From Halalkaliarchaeum sp. AArc-CO (GTDB taxonomy: Archaea; Halobacteriota; Halobacteria; Halobacteriales; Haloferacaceae): a DNA stretch of 64,000 nucleotides. Numbering within the stretch: the stretch's first letter is position 1; every line of letters begins with the position of its first letter. The position numbers were made by a program, and so were the translations under genes. This document shows positions 51,988 through 61,633 of this stretch, one piece after another. A model generated the notes under the pieces. That model saw only the letters and a list, made by a program, of their open reading frames with translations. It had not been told where the DNA came from and made no database searches. The stretch is taken from positions 2,542,001-2,606,000 of the forward strand of contig NZ_CP087723.1 of assembly GCF_024972735.1 (NCBI RefSeq). Reading direction: 5' to 3'.

Positions 51988-52638
51988 ATGTCCGAAACGG
52001 GGCACATTGTCATTGCGGGAGGCGGCCGCGTCGGTCGACGCGTCGCGTCTCGCTTCGCCGACGGAGGAGTGGAGGTTACAGTGATCGAACGAAACCCGGA
52101 CGGGGTTCCCAACACCGAGGAGGGTATCGAGTACGTCGAGGGCGACGCGACTCGCCCGTCGATACTTCGCCAGGCGGTGACCGACGAAACGACCAGGCTC
52201 GGCGCGCTGACCGACCGTGGCGATACGAACCTGGCGATCTGTATGGCTGCAAAGCAGCTGTACCCCGACATCCGAACTGTCGCCCGGATCGCCGAGGAGG
52301 AGGGTGACGAATACACCGAGTACGTCGACGACGTCTTCTTCCCGGAGCGAGCCAGCATCAAGGCGGCAGTCAACGCCCTCGCGGGCAGCGACGTCCGAAC
52401 GCTCGAGGGAGTCACCGGCGACATCGAGGTGTTCGACGTTCGGGTCGACTACGAAGCGCCGGCGGCCGGCGAGGTCGTCGCCGACGCGCTCCCGGAGGGG
52501 TCGGTGGTGATCTCCCAGGCCGACGGCGACGTCACCGTTCAGCACTCGACGAAGCTGGTGGGCGGCCGGCGGTACCTCGTCGCCGCCGACAGGGAGGTCG
52601 CCGGCGAAGTGCTCCAGCAGCTGCAGGGAGAAAACTAG
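51988..52638 (+). CDS. TrkA-type NAD-binding protein (RCK_N plus TrkA_C), 216 aa
   Basis: N-terminal Rossmann segment HIVIAGGGRVGRRVASRFADGG, then the YVEGDATRPSILRQA segment, and a TrkA_C-like end (SVVISQADGDVTVQHST). TrkA proteins gate potassium uptake by NAD(H) binding. No TrkH is adjacent. It overlaps the carboxypeptidase stop by 4 bases (convergent). Confidence 0.82.
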   Translation: MSETGHIVIAGGGRVGRRVASRFADGGVEVTVIERNPDGVPNTEEGIEYVEGDATRPSILRQAVTDETTRLGALTDRGDTNLAICMAAKQLYPDIRTVARIAEEEGDEYTEYVDDVFFPERASIKAAVNALAGSDVRTLEGVTGDIEVFDVRVDYEAPAAGEVVADALPEGSVVISQADGDVTVQHSTKLVGGRRYLVAADREVAGEVLQQLQGEN

Positions 52639-54149
52639 ATCCCGTACAGCTCGCCGTATTTCTCTTCGACGTACTCGGTGAAGTAATCGGCGACGAAGTC
52701 TTCGCCGGTCGCTTCGATTACGAGGTCGTTCGTCCGATACTGCTTGCCGTGGGCGTGGACGTTCTCCGAGAGCCACTCGTGGAGGGGATCGAATTCGCCC
52801 TCGCGGATCTTCCCCTCCAGGTCGTCGATCTCCTCGGCAGCTGCGGCAAACAGCTGGGCGGCCATAACCGACCCCAGCGAGTAGGTCGGGAAGTAGCCGA
52901 AGTTGCCGTGACTCCAGTGGATGTCCTGTAGACAGCCCTCCGAATCCGACTCCGGCCGGATTCCGAGGTACTCCTCGTATTTGTCGTTCCACACCTCGGG
53001 AACGTCAGCGGCCTCGAGGTCGCCCCGGACGAGGTCGCGCTCGATCTCGAAACGGATCACGATGTGGAGGTGATAGGTGAGTTCGTCCGCTTCGACCCGG
53101 ATGAGGTTGTCCTCGTACACCTGGTTTGCCGCCTCGTAGGCCTCCTGTGGCGTACCGTCGAACTCGGGGAAGTAGTCGTTCACGATCGGCGAAAGCAGCT
53201 CCCAGAACGATCGGGACCGACCGACGTGGTTCTCCCAGAGCCGCGATTGCGATTCGTGGACCGAGAGGTCCCGCGATTCGCCCAGCGGCGTCCCGAACTC
53301 CGACTGTGGGAGCCCGAGGTTGTACTGGGCGTGGCCGAACTCGTGGATCGTCGAGGTCATCGCGCCCACCGGATCCGACTCGTCGAACCGGGTGGTGACC
53401 CGACAGTCGAACTGGTTGCCCGACGTGAACGGATGCGAGGAGGTGTCGAGCCGGCCGCGGTCCCAGTCGTAGCCGATCACCGAGAGGATCTCCCGGGAGA
53501 GCTCCTCCTGGACGTCGGCGTCCCACTCGCCTTCGAAGGTGTCGGTCGCCAGGTCGGCGTCCGACTCCCTGATCGCGTCGATCATCGGCACCAGCGTCTC
53601 CCGGAGTTCCGCGAGGATCTCCTCGGCCCGTTCGAGGGACAACCACGGTTCGTACTCCTCGAACAGCACCTCGTAGGGGCCCCGGTCGGGATCGATCTGT
53701 TCGGCGTACTCCCGCTTCAGTTCGACGTGTTTCTCGAGATACGGTTCGAACGTCTCGAAGTCGTCGGTTTCCTTCGCCTCCTCCCAGGCGGGTAACGCCT
53801 CGGAGGCGGTCTCGGAGATTTCTTCGACGAGCTCGCGGGGCACCGCAGCGGCGCGCTCGTGCTCCCGTCGGATCTCCCTGACGCTTGCGGCCTGTTTGTC
53901 GTCCAGATCCGCGCCCTCGAGCTCCGACAGCAGAGAGCCGATCTCGTCGTCGGTGAGCAGTTCGTGCCGCAGCGACGCCAGCGTGGAGAGCTGCTTCGAT
54001 CGGGCGGGCGTCCCCTTTTCGGGCATCATTACCTGCTGATCCCACGAGAGGACGCCGCTGGCGGTGCCGAGATACGAGATGCGCTCGTACCGATCCAGAA
54101 GCGCCGCGTAAGCCTCCGGCGCGTCGGTCGATGTGGCTTCGGTTGCCAT
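52635..54149 (-). CDS. M32-family carboxypeptidase, 504 aa
   Basis: Zinc motif HEFGH at residues 269-273 with the third ligand Glu in SVHESQSRLWEN, and the conserved SWDQQVMMP and DIHWSHGNFGYFPTYSLG segments. Length and domain order are normal for thermophilic carboxypeptidase Taq/Pfu-type enzymes. It removes C-terminal amino acids from peptides in the cytoplasm. Confidence 0.9.
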   Translation of the reverse strand: MATEATSTDAPEAYAALLDRYERISYLGTASGVLSWDQQVMMPEKGTPARSKQLSTLASLRHELLTDDEIGSLLSELEGADLDDKQAASVREIRREHERAAAVPRELVEEISETASEALPAWEEAKETDDFETFEPYLEKHVELKREYAEQIDPDRGPYEVLFEEYEPWLSLERAEEILAELRETLVPMIDAIRESDADLATDTFEGEWDADVQEELSREILSVIGYDWDRGRLDTSSHPFTSGNQFDCRVTTRFDESDPVGAMTSTIHEFGHAQYNLGLPQSEFGTPLGESRDLSVHESQSRLWENHVGRSRSFWELLSPIVNDYFPEFDGTPQEAYEAANQVYEDNLIRVEADELTYHLHIVIRFEIERDLVRGDLEAADVPEVWNDKYEEYLGIRPESDSEGCLQDIHWSHGNFGYFPTYSLGSVMAAQLFAAAAEEIDDLEGKIREGEFDPLHEWLSENVHAHGKQYRTNDLVIEATGEDFVADYFTEYVEEKYGELYGI

Positions 54150-54208
54150 ACACGCGCCTTGTCGCGCCCGGGTAAAGAACCGACTGCTTTCCCGGTCGGA
54201 TTGCCGGC

Positions 54209-55438
54209 TTACGCTTCTGAGATCTGTCGACAGACCCGCTGTGCAGCCCGGCGGTAGATGCGGTAACACCGCGTGAGGACGTCGATCGAGACGCTCTCGG
54301 TGTCGGTGTGGGCTTCCCCGGGTTCGGCGGGGCCACAGACGACACAGGCCGTCCCGGCGGCGGCGAGCCACCCGGCGTCGGTGGCGTGGGGTTTGGTGAC
54401 GTGTTCGGGCGCCCCCGACTGCGCCTTGCGGGCGGCCTCGAGCACCACCTCTGCGAACGCGTCGTCCGAACACGCCATCGGAGGGAGGTCCTGTTCGAGC
54501 TCGAGGTCGACACCCGGGAGTTCACTCGCGCGTTCGAGGTCGGCCCGCTCGCCGGGCACCGTGCGCTCGTCGACGGAGATCTCACAGCGCTCGGGGATCA
54601 CGTTCCAGGCGCTCCCGCCCTCGATCTCTGTGACAGCCAGGCTCCCTCGCAGTTGATCCCCGAACACCGCCGCCTCCGGAAAGGGCAGCTCGCGGACGAC
54701 GTCGACTGCGTCGCTCGCCCGGTAGATCGCGTTTTTTCCCCGTTCGGGCTCGCTGGCATGGGCGGCCTTCCCCCGGACGTGGAGCGTGCTCGCTCGGCGC
54801 CCCTTGTGCGCGATCGCGACGTCAGTCACCCCCGCCTTCGAGTAGTTCGTCGACCCCTCGGCCACCACCGCGTAATCGGGGACGAACCCGCCGTCGATCG
54901 CGGCGCGTGCGCCCTCGCCCCCCGTCTCCTCGCCGACGAACGACGCGAACGCGAGGTCCGGAGCCTCCAGTGGCGCCTCCGAGGCGTTCCCACCGAGGTC
55001 GGCATCCCGGAACGCGAGCAGACAGGCGGCGACTGCACCCTTCATGTCGGCGGTCCCACGGCCGTACAGCCGCCCGTTGCGTCGGTCGACTGCGTAGCTG
55101 TCGGCGTTTTCGACGGTCCCCACTGCGATCTGCGACTCGCCCGGCGGCACGACGTCGTGATGCCCCACGAGCGCGAACGTCGGTCGCCCGTCGTCCCGGA
55201 CGTCGGCCGGTTCGGATACTCCGGGAGGCGATCGGCGAGCGAGAACGTTTCCGGCGTCGTCTCGTTCGACGACAGCCCCGGTTTCCCGCCGAAGCCAGCG
55301 CTCGATCGCGTCGCCCGCCGCCGTCTCGTCGGCGTGGCTGGGAATCTCGACGAGCTGCCGCGTCAGCGAAACGAGTTCCGCTCCGATCGATCCGTCGTGG
55401 GACACCCCGTTTCCGTCGGGCTCCGGTGTATCGTCCAT
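54209..55438 (-). CDS. M20-family metallopeptidase (ArgE/DapE/ACY1-like), 409 aa
   Basis: Metal ligands visible in ALVGHHDVVPPG, GRGTADMKGAVAA, FASFVGEETGGEG and CGPAEPGEAHT. The family removes acyl groups from amino acids or cleaves small peptides. Neither argE nor dapE neighbours are here, so the substrate is open. Adjacent to the M32 gene on the same strand, 59 bp apart, both peptide-processing. Confidence 0.82.
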   Translation of the reverse strand: MDDTPEPDGNGVSHDGSIGAELVSLTRQLVEIPSHADETAAGDAIERWLRRETGAVVERDDAGNVLARRSPPGVSEPADVRDDGRPTFALVGHHDVVPPGESQIAVGTVENADSYAVDRRNGRLYGRGTADMKGAVAACLLAFRDADLGGNASEAPLEAPDLAFASFVGEETGGEGARAAIDGGFVPDYAVVAEGSTNYSKAGVTDVAIAHKGRRASTLHVRGKAAHASEPERGKNAIYRASDAVDVVRELPFPEAAVFGDQLRGSLAVTEIEGGSAWNVIPERCEISVDERTVPGERADLERASELPGVDLELEQDLPPMACSDDAFAEVVLEAARKAQSGAPEHVTKPHATDAGWLAAAGTACVVCGPAEPGEAHTDTESVSIDVLTRCYRIYRRAAQRVCRQISEA

Positions 55439-55630
55439 GGGGACGCTGGGACCTGCCGGCTCTTGGGTGTTGGCGTCAGCGTTCTATTCGGAAGAGAGGC
55501 AGAAACGGACCCTAATATCAGCACTGAATATCAGATACCCACTCTGTCAGACGTTATTCACATGACTGATAATCGAGCACGAATGTTTATACCCGTTGGC
55601 GTTCTTCTGGTAATAACAGGCCGATAGAAC

Positions 55631-57490
55631 GTGACAGAGACACCAGTCGTCCTCGTAGTCGCAGAGGACGATCCGCCCGACGATCTTCTCGGGGCGCTTG
55701 CAAGGGAGTGGACCGTCGCCCTCGGCCATCCCGACGAGATCGACACGTCGCCGGACGCGGACTGTCTCGTCTGTTGTGACCCGTTGAGCCGGGCGTGGGC
55801 CGCGACGGCGGCTCCGTCGGTTCCGACCGTCGCCTGCGGCGACGCTCCGGCGACGCGGGGGGCCGCCGCAGTCGGGAGTGAGGGCGATCCGGTTGGTCGT
55901 TTGGACGGCGTCTCCGTCCAGGGTGGTGATTCACCCTGCTCGCCGGATCGGATCCTCGAGGAGGTTCGGGAGAAACTGTCCGACGTGGAGTCGACGGGCG
56001 AGGAACACGAGCGGCGGGTCACCGAACTGCACGAGGGCGTTACGGAGTTCCCGTCGCTTCACCGGCCACAGCGAGTGTTCGAGCAGACCGTCGAGATCGC
56101 CGAACGCGTCCTCGAGTTCGACCGCTGTGCCGCGATGCGCCACCACGACGGCGTGCTCGTTCCGGTGGCGGAGTCGGGAGACGCCGAGATCGGCGACGCC
56201 AGACCCATGTCCGTCGACGAGGGGGTCGGAGGCTGGTCGTTCAAAACCGGGAACTCCCGGCTCATCGACGAGGTGGACGCCGAACACGACGCGAACCCCT
56301 CGAAGGCGGAGTTCAGCTCCGGACTCAGCGTCCCGATCGGGGACCACGGGGTTTTCCAGGCGGTGTCCGCCGAGCCGGCGGCCTTCGACGAGCGGGATCT
56401 CGAGCTGGCGGAGCTTCTCGCGGCCCACGCCGGCGAGACGCTCGCGCGGATCGAAACCACCGCCGAGCTGCGAACCGAGCGCGACCGTCTCCAGTCGCTG
56501 TTCGAGAACGTGCCCGACCCGGCGATTGCCTTCGAAATGGTCGACGGCAACCCGGTCTTCCGGCGGGTCAACGCCGCCTTCGAGGAGGTGTTCGGCTACG
56601 AAAGCGAGACGGTCCTCGGGAAGAACGTCGACGAGTACGTCCTGCCGGAGGACGAGGAGAAACGAAAGCGGGGCGAACTGTTCAATCGGCGGCTTCGCGA
56701 GGGGAAAAACGTCTCGGCGGAGGTGGTCCGCCGAACCGTAAACGGCTCTCGTCACTTCATTCTGCAGGTGATCCCGCTGGAGCTCGGCTCGCACAACGTC
56801 TCGGGGTTCGCCATCTACACCGACATCACCGAACAGCAGGAACGGGAGGAGACGCTCCGAAAGCAGAACGAGCGGCTCGACGAGTTCGCCTCCATCATCT
56901 CACACGACCTCCGGAACCCGCTTTCGGTCGCGACGGGCTTTCTGGAACTCGCTCGCGAAACCGGCGACGACGATCACTTCGATCGGGCCGCCAGGGCACT
57001 TGACGACATGCAGGAGTTCCTCGACGACCTGCTCCAGCTGGCCCGAGAGGGTCGACTCGTCGGCGAACTGGAGGAAACGGAGCTGGAAACGGTGGCGAGA
57101 CGGGCGTGGGCGAACGTCGCCACGGATGGGGCAACCCTCGAGTTCGAGTCGGGCTGTTCGGTCGCGCTGGATCGGGCACGTGCGACGGAGCTGTTCGAGA
57201 ACCTGTTTATCAACGCGGTCGAACACGGAGGGGAAGACGTCACCGTCCGGGTGGGGCCGCTTTCCTGCGCCTCGGGCGATCCGTCGGGGTTTTACGTCGA
57301 AGACAACGGGCCGGGAATTCCCGAAACCGACCGCGACCGCGTGTTCGAATCCGGCTACACGACCGACGAGGCGGGCACCGGCCTCGGGCTCGCGATCGTC
57401 CAGCGGATCGCCGAGGCACACGGCTGGACGGTCGAAACAACCGACGGCGCCTGCGGCGGCGCACGGTTCGAGTTCTCCTTCGAGGAGTGA
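55631..57490 (+). CDS. GAF-PAS histidine kinase with degenerate N-terminal domain, 619 aa
   Basis: N-terminal ~120 residues start like a receiver (VVLVVAEDDPPDDLL) but lack a clear phosphoacceptor Asp in the right place. Then GAF (about 140-275), PAS (about 290-405, FENVPDPAIAFEMVDG), HisKA with H425 in ISHDLRNPLSVATG, and ATPase with NAVEHGG, EDNGPGIP and GTGLGLAIV. GTG start at 55631; TATA-like GTTTATAC at 55585-55592. Cytoplasmic sensor kinase. Confidence 0.85.
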   Translation: MTETPVVLVVAEDDPPDDLLGALAREWTVALGHPDEIDTSPDADCLVCCDPLSRAWAATAAPSVPTVACGDAPATRGAAAVGSEGDPVGRLDGVSVQGGDSPCSPDRILEEVREKLSDVESTGEEHERRVTELHEGVTEFPSLHRPQRVFEQTVEIAERVLEFDRCAAMRHHDGVLVPVAESGDAEIGDARPMSVDEGVGGWSFKTGNSRLIDEVDAEHDANPSKAEFSSGLSVPIGDHGVFQAVSAEPAAFDERDLELAELLAAHAGETLARIETTAELRTERDRLQSLFENVPDPAIAFEMVDGNPVFRRVNAAFEEVFGYESETVLGKNVDEYVLPEDEEKRKRGELFNRRLREGKNVSAEVVRRTVNGSRHFILQVIPLELGSHNVSGFAIYTDITEQQEREETLRKQNERLDEFASIISHDLRNPLSVATGFLELARETGDDDHFDRAARALDDMQEFLDDLLQLAREGRLVGELEETELETVARRAWANVATDGATLEFESGCSVALDRARATELFENLFINAVEHGGEDVTVRVGPLSCASGDPSGFYVEDNGPGIPETDRDRVFESGYTTDEAGTGLGLAIVQRIAEAHGWTVETTDGACGGARFEFSFEE

Positions 57491-57533
57491 CGCCGACGAC
57501 GCGGATCGGAGACCACGACCGAGGAGGGACTCC

Positions 57534-58565
57534 TCACCCGTCGAGCGACTCGACGACCGATTCGATGCGGTCGACCGCCTCCTTTACGTCCGCCCGGGAG
57601 ACGTCCAGATGCGTGCAAAGCCGGGTGGTGTACTCGTCGAATGCGCCGGCACCGACGCCAGCGTCCTCGCAGGCGGCGACCAGCTTTTCGGCGGTCGTCC
57701 CCAGTTCGCTCGAGTCGACGACGACGATGTTCGTCTCGGGTTCGGGGGCGCAAAGCCCCTCGATCTCGTCGATCCCGGCCGCGAGCAGGCGGGCGTTCTC
57801 GTGGTCGGTGGCGAGCCGATCGACGTTCTCGAGTGCGACCAGCCCGGGTGCGGCGATCACGCCCGCCTGACGCATCCCTCCGCCGAACAGCTTGCGGATC
57901 CGGCGTGCCTGTTCGACGAACTCCTCGGGGCCGGCGAGCATCGAGCCCACCGGTGCGCCGAGCCCTTTCGAGAGGCAAAACATCACCGAATCGACGTTCT
58001 CGACCAGTTCGTCGGCCGGCGTGTCGAGGGCGACGCTCGCGTTGAACAGCCGTGCGCCGTCGAGGTGGACCGGAACCCCAAGCTCGCCGGCGGCCTCTGC
58101 AGCGGCGTCGACGTGCGCTTTCGGGACGGCGATCCCGCCCCGGTAGTTGTGTGTGTTCTCCAGACACAGCAGCCCGGTCCCGGGCCGGTGGAGGCTCTCT
58201 TCGACGTACGCCTCCCGCACCTGCTCGGGCGTGGGAACGCACCGATCGCCGGCGTCGACCAGCCGGGACTGGACTGCCGACAGTTGCGCGGCACCGGCGA
58301 CCTCCCAGCGGTGGATATGTGACTCCTGTTCGAGGAGGAGTTCCTCGCCGCGGTCGGTGTGGACCCGGATCGCGATCTGGTTGCCCATCGTTCCCGACGG
58401 GACGTACAGCGCCGCCTCGGTGCCGACGAGGTCGGCCGCGCGCCGCTCGAGTTCGTTCACCGTGGGGTCACCCCGATAGACGTCGTCTCCGACGTCGGCG
58501 TCGCGGGCCGCCTCGCGCATCCGATCCGAGGGTGTCGTGACCGTGTCAGAACGGAGATCGATCAT
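57534..58565 (-). CDS. ltaE: L-threonine aldolase, 343 aa
   Basis: PLP-dependent aldolase with LRSDTVTTPSDRMREA, VPSGTMGNQIAI, the ENTHNYRGGI and LDGARLFNAS segments, and Schiff-base Lys K200 in CLSKGLGAPVGSML. It splits threonine to glycine and acetaldehyde. Start at ATG 58565 (MIDLRSDTVTTP) is the family start. Confidence 0.9.
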   Translation of the reverse strand: MIDLRSDTVTTPSDRMREAARDADVGDDVYRGDPTVNELERRAADLVGTEAALYVPSGTMGNQIAIRVHTDRGEELLLEQESHIHRWEVAGAAQLSAVQSRLVDAGDRCVPTPEQVREAYVEESLHRPGTGLLCLENTHNYRGGIAVPKAHVDAAAEAAGELGVPVHLDGARLFNASVALDTPADELVENVDSVMFCLSKGLGAPVGSMLAGPEEFVEQARRIRKLFGGGMRQAGVIAAPGLVALENVDRLATDHENARLLAAGIDEIEGLCAPEPETNIVVVDSSELGTTAEKLVAACEDAGVGAGAFDEYTTRLCTHLDVSRADVKEAVDRIESVVESLDG

Positions 58566-58633
58566 CGTCGGAACCGACGGTCGGCCCAAGGATATAAGAT
58601 ACGGTACCCGACGGCTGTGGGGCCGTTGCTCGC

Positions 58634-59356
58634 TCACCGCACGTACATCCAGTCGCTCGCGCCGTACTCGGGGAGATGAATGCGGTGGGCTGCAGGGCGG
58701 GCCTGGATCTGCCGCAGCTCGATCCGGGCGTCGAACGCCGAGGCGAACGGGAGTTCCCGTGCCCGTTCGTCCGACATCGCGACGTGGAAATGCCCCATCC
58801 CGTCGGCCTCCCGGACCGAACTCGTGACGTCGGTCACGAACTCCGAAACTGTCGAGGTCGGGTATCGCTCGAGAAGCGGCCCCAGCGAGTCGACGCCGAC
58901 CCGGAGCTGTGCCGGCTCGAGCTCGCGCCCCGACAGGCAGTCTGCCATCCTGTTTTCCAGCTGTGCACGGAGCTCCACGAGCGGATCCTCCCCCTCCGGC
59001 GGCGGGAACTCTCCGGGATCCGGATCGTCGCCGTCGAGTTCGTCACGGTAGTCGATCAGATGCGTCTCGTCGTCGAGGATCGAGACGCCGCCGGGGAACT
59101 TCACGGCAAGCGCGTCGACGTCGTCGCGGATCATCACGAGGATCCGGTACCGCTCTTCCCGGGGTGAGCCGAGCAGCCGGGCGGTGATCAGATCGACGGC
59201 GGGACCGCCCGTGCTCTTCGTCACCAGCACGTTACAGCCCCGCTGTTTGATCCGCTGGAGTCGACGGGAGAGCTCCTCGTCGAGTTCCTCGTCTACGTCG
59301 TCGTAATCCTCGTCGTCGTCGACGGCGGGGTCGCCCGCACTGTCGCCGGAGACCAT
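58634..59356 (-). CDS. DUF7504-like haloarchaeal protein, 240 aa
   Basis: An acidic N-terminus (DDDEDYDDVDEELDEE), a segment CNVLVTKSTGGPAVDLITARLLG that looks like a decayed P-loop of RecA-like proteins, followed by a helical part with YPTSTVSEFVTDVTSSVREADGMGHFH. This resembles DUF7504-type proteins of haloarchaea, whose role is unknown. A strong TATA box (read leftward, 59379-59388) precedes it. Confidence 0.55.
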   Translation of the reverse strand: MVSGDSAGDPAVDDDEDYDDVDEELDEELSRRLQRIKQRGCNVLVTKSTGGPAVDLITARLLGSPREERYRILVMIRDDVDALAVKFPGGVSILDDETHLIDYRDELDGDDPDPGEFPPPEGEDPLVELRAQLENRMADCLSGRELEPAQLRVGVDSLGPLLERYPTSTVSEFVTDVTSSVREADGMGHFHVAMSDERARELPFASAFDARIELRQIQARPAAHRIHLPEYGASDWMYVR

Positions 59357-59378
59357 TTCGTTCGGATTAGTTCGACAA

Positions 59379-59388
59379 TTTATATAAT
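59379..59388 (-). promoter_or_regulatory. TATA box of the DUF7504-like gene
   Basis: Read leftward the sequence is ATTATATAAA, 23-32 nt before the ATG at 59356, a very strong match to the haloarchaeal TATA box. Confidence 0.6.
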
Positions 59389-59456
59389 AGTTGAGGATTT
59401 ATCGAGGATCGCGGCGGATCGAACCGATAAAGGCGCTCGCGTTCGAGTATCGGGCA

Positions 59457-60416
59457 ATGACGATCAGCCTCGGTACCGCAAGCGCGGCACCCGGCGAACT
59501 CGACACCGGCCGCCTCGCGGTCGGAGAGGCGCGGGACGGGAGTCCGGTTCGGCTCCCGGTCTGTGTGGTAAACGGCGCCTCCGACGGGAAGACGCTGTAC
59601 GTGCAGGCCGTAAGCGACGGTGACGAGCTCAACGGTCTCGGCGTGTTGACGCGGGTCGTGCCGCAGCTCGACCCCTCGTCGATGTCCGGAGCGGTTCTCG
59701 TGGTCGGGATCGTGAACCACTACGGGTTCCAGGTCGCAAAACACCGCAACCCGATCGACGACACGAAGCTGAACCGGACCTACCCCGGCGACGAACACGG
59801 CTCGACGAGCGAACGCATCGCCGCTGCGACGTTCGACGCCGCGAAGGACGCGGATCTCATCGTCGACCTCCACCAGGGATCGACCAGTCGCATGATAAAC
59901 GAGGTTCGGGTTCGCTGTGGTCGGCGTCACCGGATGCACGCCGACTGTCTCCACCTCGCGAAGGTGTTCGGCTGCGGCCACGTCTTCGACCAGAAGGGAC
60001 CGGACGGACAGCTCGCGCGTGTCGGCCCCGACGAGGGGATCCCGACGATCGATCCCGAACTGGGCGGGAGCGTCGGCTGGGACGAAACCTCCGTCCAGAA
60101 GGGGGTCGAGGGGCTGTTCAACGTGTTGCAGTACTACGGCTTCATCGACGGGAACGCCGATCTGAATCCCCAGACCCGCGCCAGGGGCTTCGACCAGTAC
60201 GGTTCGCCGGTCGGGGGGCTCGTTCACTTCCGAAAGGACCTCGGTGACAGAGTAGCCGCCGGCGACGTGCTGTTCCGCGTGACCGGCCCGTTCGGGGAGG
60301 AGAAAACCCGGGTGACCGCCGAAAGCGACGGGATCTTCTGGCGGAGTCGTCGCCTGCCGCAGGTCGCGACCGGCGAGTACGTCTGTTCCGTGGGGACGGA
60401 CGTCGACGAGTACTGA
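59457..60416 (+). CDS. Succinylglutamate desuccinylase/aspartoacylase-family protein, 319 aa
   Basis: The metal-binding part has VSDGDELNGLGVL (where the usual HGNE is replaced) and VDLHQGSTSR, and the RTYPGDEHGS segment; the C-terminal beta domain ends with EYVCSVGTD. The first zinc-His is not evident (VSDGDE instead of HGDE), so the exact active site should be viewed with caution. The substrate cannot be told. The threonine synthase gene starts 13 bp after it. Confidence 0.72.
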   Translation: MTISLGTASAAPGELDTGRLAVGEARDGSPVRLPVCVVNGASDGKTLYVQAVSDGDELNGLGVLTRVVPQLDPSSMSGAVLVVGIVNHYGFQVAKHRNPIDDTKLNRTYPGDEHGSTSERIAAATFDAAKDADLIVDLHQGSTSRMINEVRVRCGRRHRMHADCLHLAKVFGCGHVFDQKGPDGQLARVGPDEGIPTIDPELGGSVGWDETSVQKGVEGLFNVLQYYGFIDGNADLNPQTRARGFDQYGSPVGGLVHFRKDLGDRVAAGDVLFRVTGPFGEEKTRVTAESDGIFWRSRRLPQVATGEYVCSVGTDVDEY

Positions 60417-60429
60417 TGGATAGACACTG

Positions 60430-61608
60430 ATGAGTGGTGACCACGCCCCGGAATCCGACACCGGAACGCCGACACCGAGACCGCTCAGCTGCCCCGCCTG
60501 CGGACAGAGCTATCCGGACCGGTGGCGGTGTGACTGTGGATCCCCGCTCCGGTTCGACTGGCAACCGACCGGCCTCGGGAGCGACCCGCCGGATCCGGCG
60601 ACGTTCGACGCCCGGGACGGACTGTGGAGCTTCGCCGACCTCCTTGCAGTCGGTGACGATCCGACAGACCGGATCAGCCTCGGGGAGGGACTGACGCCGC
60701 TCGTGGACGCCGATCGTCGATCCTCCCGAACTGACCAGCCCGCGTGGAACGCCACGTTCAAGCTGGAGTACGTCTTCCCGACGGGTTCGTTCAAGGACCG
60801 GGGCGCAACGACGACGCTGACCCGGGCCCGAGAGCTGGGTGTCGACCGGATCGTCGAGGACTCCTCGGGCAACGCCGGCGCCGCGATCGCGACGTACGCC
60901 GCCCGTGCCGGGATGGACGCCGAGATCTACGTTCCAGCCGCGGCCACGGAGTCGAAGCTCCGCGCGATCGAGCGCGCCGGCGCGACGGCGGTTCGGGTGG
61001 AAGGCAGCCGGGGCGAGGTCACCGACGCCTGTATCGAGGCAGTCGAATCGGGCGACGCCTGGTACGCGAGCCACGCCTACAACCCGGCCTTCTTCGAAGG
61101 GACCGCGACGGTCGCCTACGAGATCGCCCTCCAGCGAGACTGGACCGTTCCCGACGCCGTTGTCGTTCCGCTGGGCCACGGGACGCTGTTTCTGGGCGCG
61201 TATCTGGGGTTCGAACGGCTCCGGGAGGCGGGCTGGATCGATCGTCTCCCGCGACTGCTGGGCGCGCAGGCTGCCGGCGTCGCACCGGTGGTCCGACAGC
61301 GTCACGGCGAGGCGGCCGCCGCGCCGGGCGATGGTGAACACAACGACGCCGCCGACGGCATCCAGATCGCCGATCCGGCCCAGTTGGAGTGGATCCGCGA
61401 GGCGATTGAGGAGACGAACGGCGACGCGATCGCGGTCTCGCGATCGGCAACCGAACGGGAACTCGACCGGCTCCACGCCGCGGGCTTTTACACCGAGCCG
61501 ACGTGTGCCGTCGCACCCGCGGCGCTGCGGGAGTACCGGAGCCGCGGCGTCCTGGCGCCCGACGACGACGTGGTCGTGCCGCTGACTGGCAGCGGGCTGA
61601 AAAAGTGA
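60430..61608 (+). CDS. thrC: Threonine synthase-like PLP enzyme, 392 aa
   Basis: An N-terminal zinc ribbon (CPACG and CDCGSPL) then the fold type II core with Schiff-base Lys in PTGSFKDRGATTTL, EDSSGNAGAAIATYAA and GHGTLFLGAYLGF. It would convert phosphohomoserine to threonine. Some paralogues of this group have other substrates, so the symbol is moderately supported. Probably cotranscribed with the AspA-type gene. Confidence 0.75.
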   Translation: MSGDHAPESDTGTPTPRPLSCPACGQSYPDRWRCDCGSPLRFDWQPTGLGSDPPDPATFDARDGLWSFADLLAVGDDPTDRISLGEGLTPLVDADRRSSRTDQPAWNATFKLEYVFPTGSFKDRGATTTLTRARELGVDRIVEDSSGNAGAAIATYAARAGMDAEIYVPAAATESKLRAIERAGATAVRVEGSRGEVTDACIEAVESGDAWYASHAYNPAFFEGTATVAYEIALQRDWTVPDAVVVPLGHGTLFLGAYLGFERLREAGWIDRLPRLLGAQAAGVAPVVRQRHGEAAAAPGDGEHNDAADGIQIADPAQLEWIREAIEETNGDAIAVSRSATERELDRLHAAGFYTEPTCAVAPAALREYRSRGVLAPDDDVVVPLTGSGLKK

Positions 61609-61633
61609 GGCGCCGACTGCAGAACGGTCGTTT

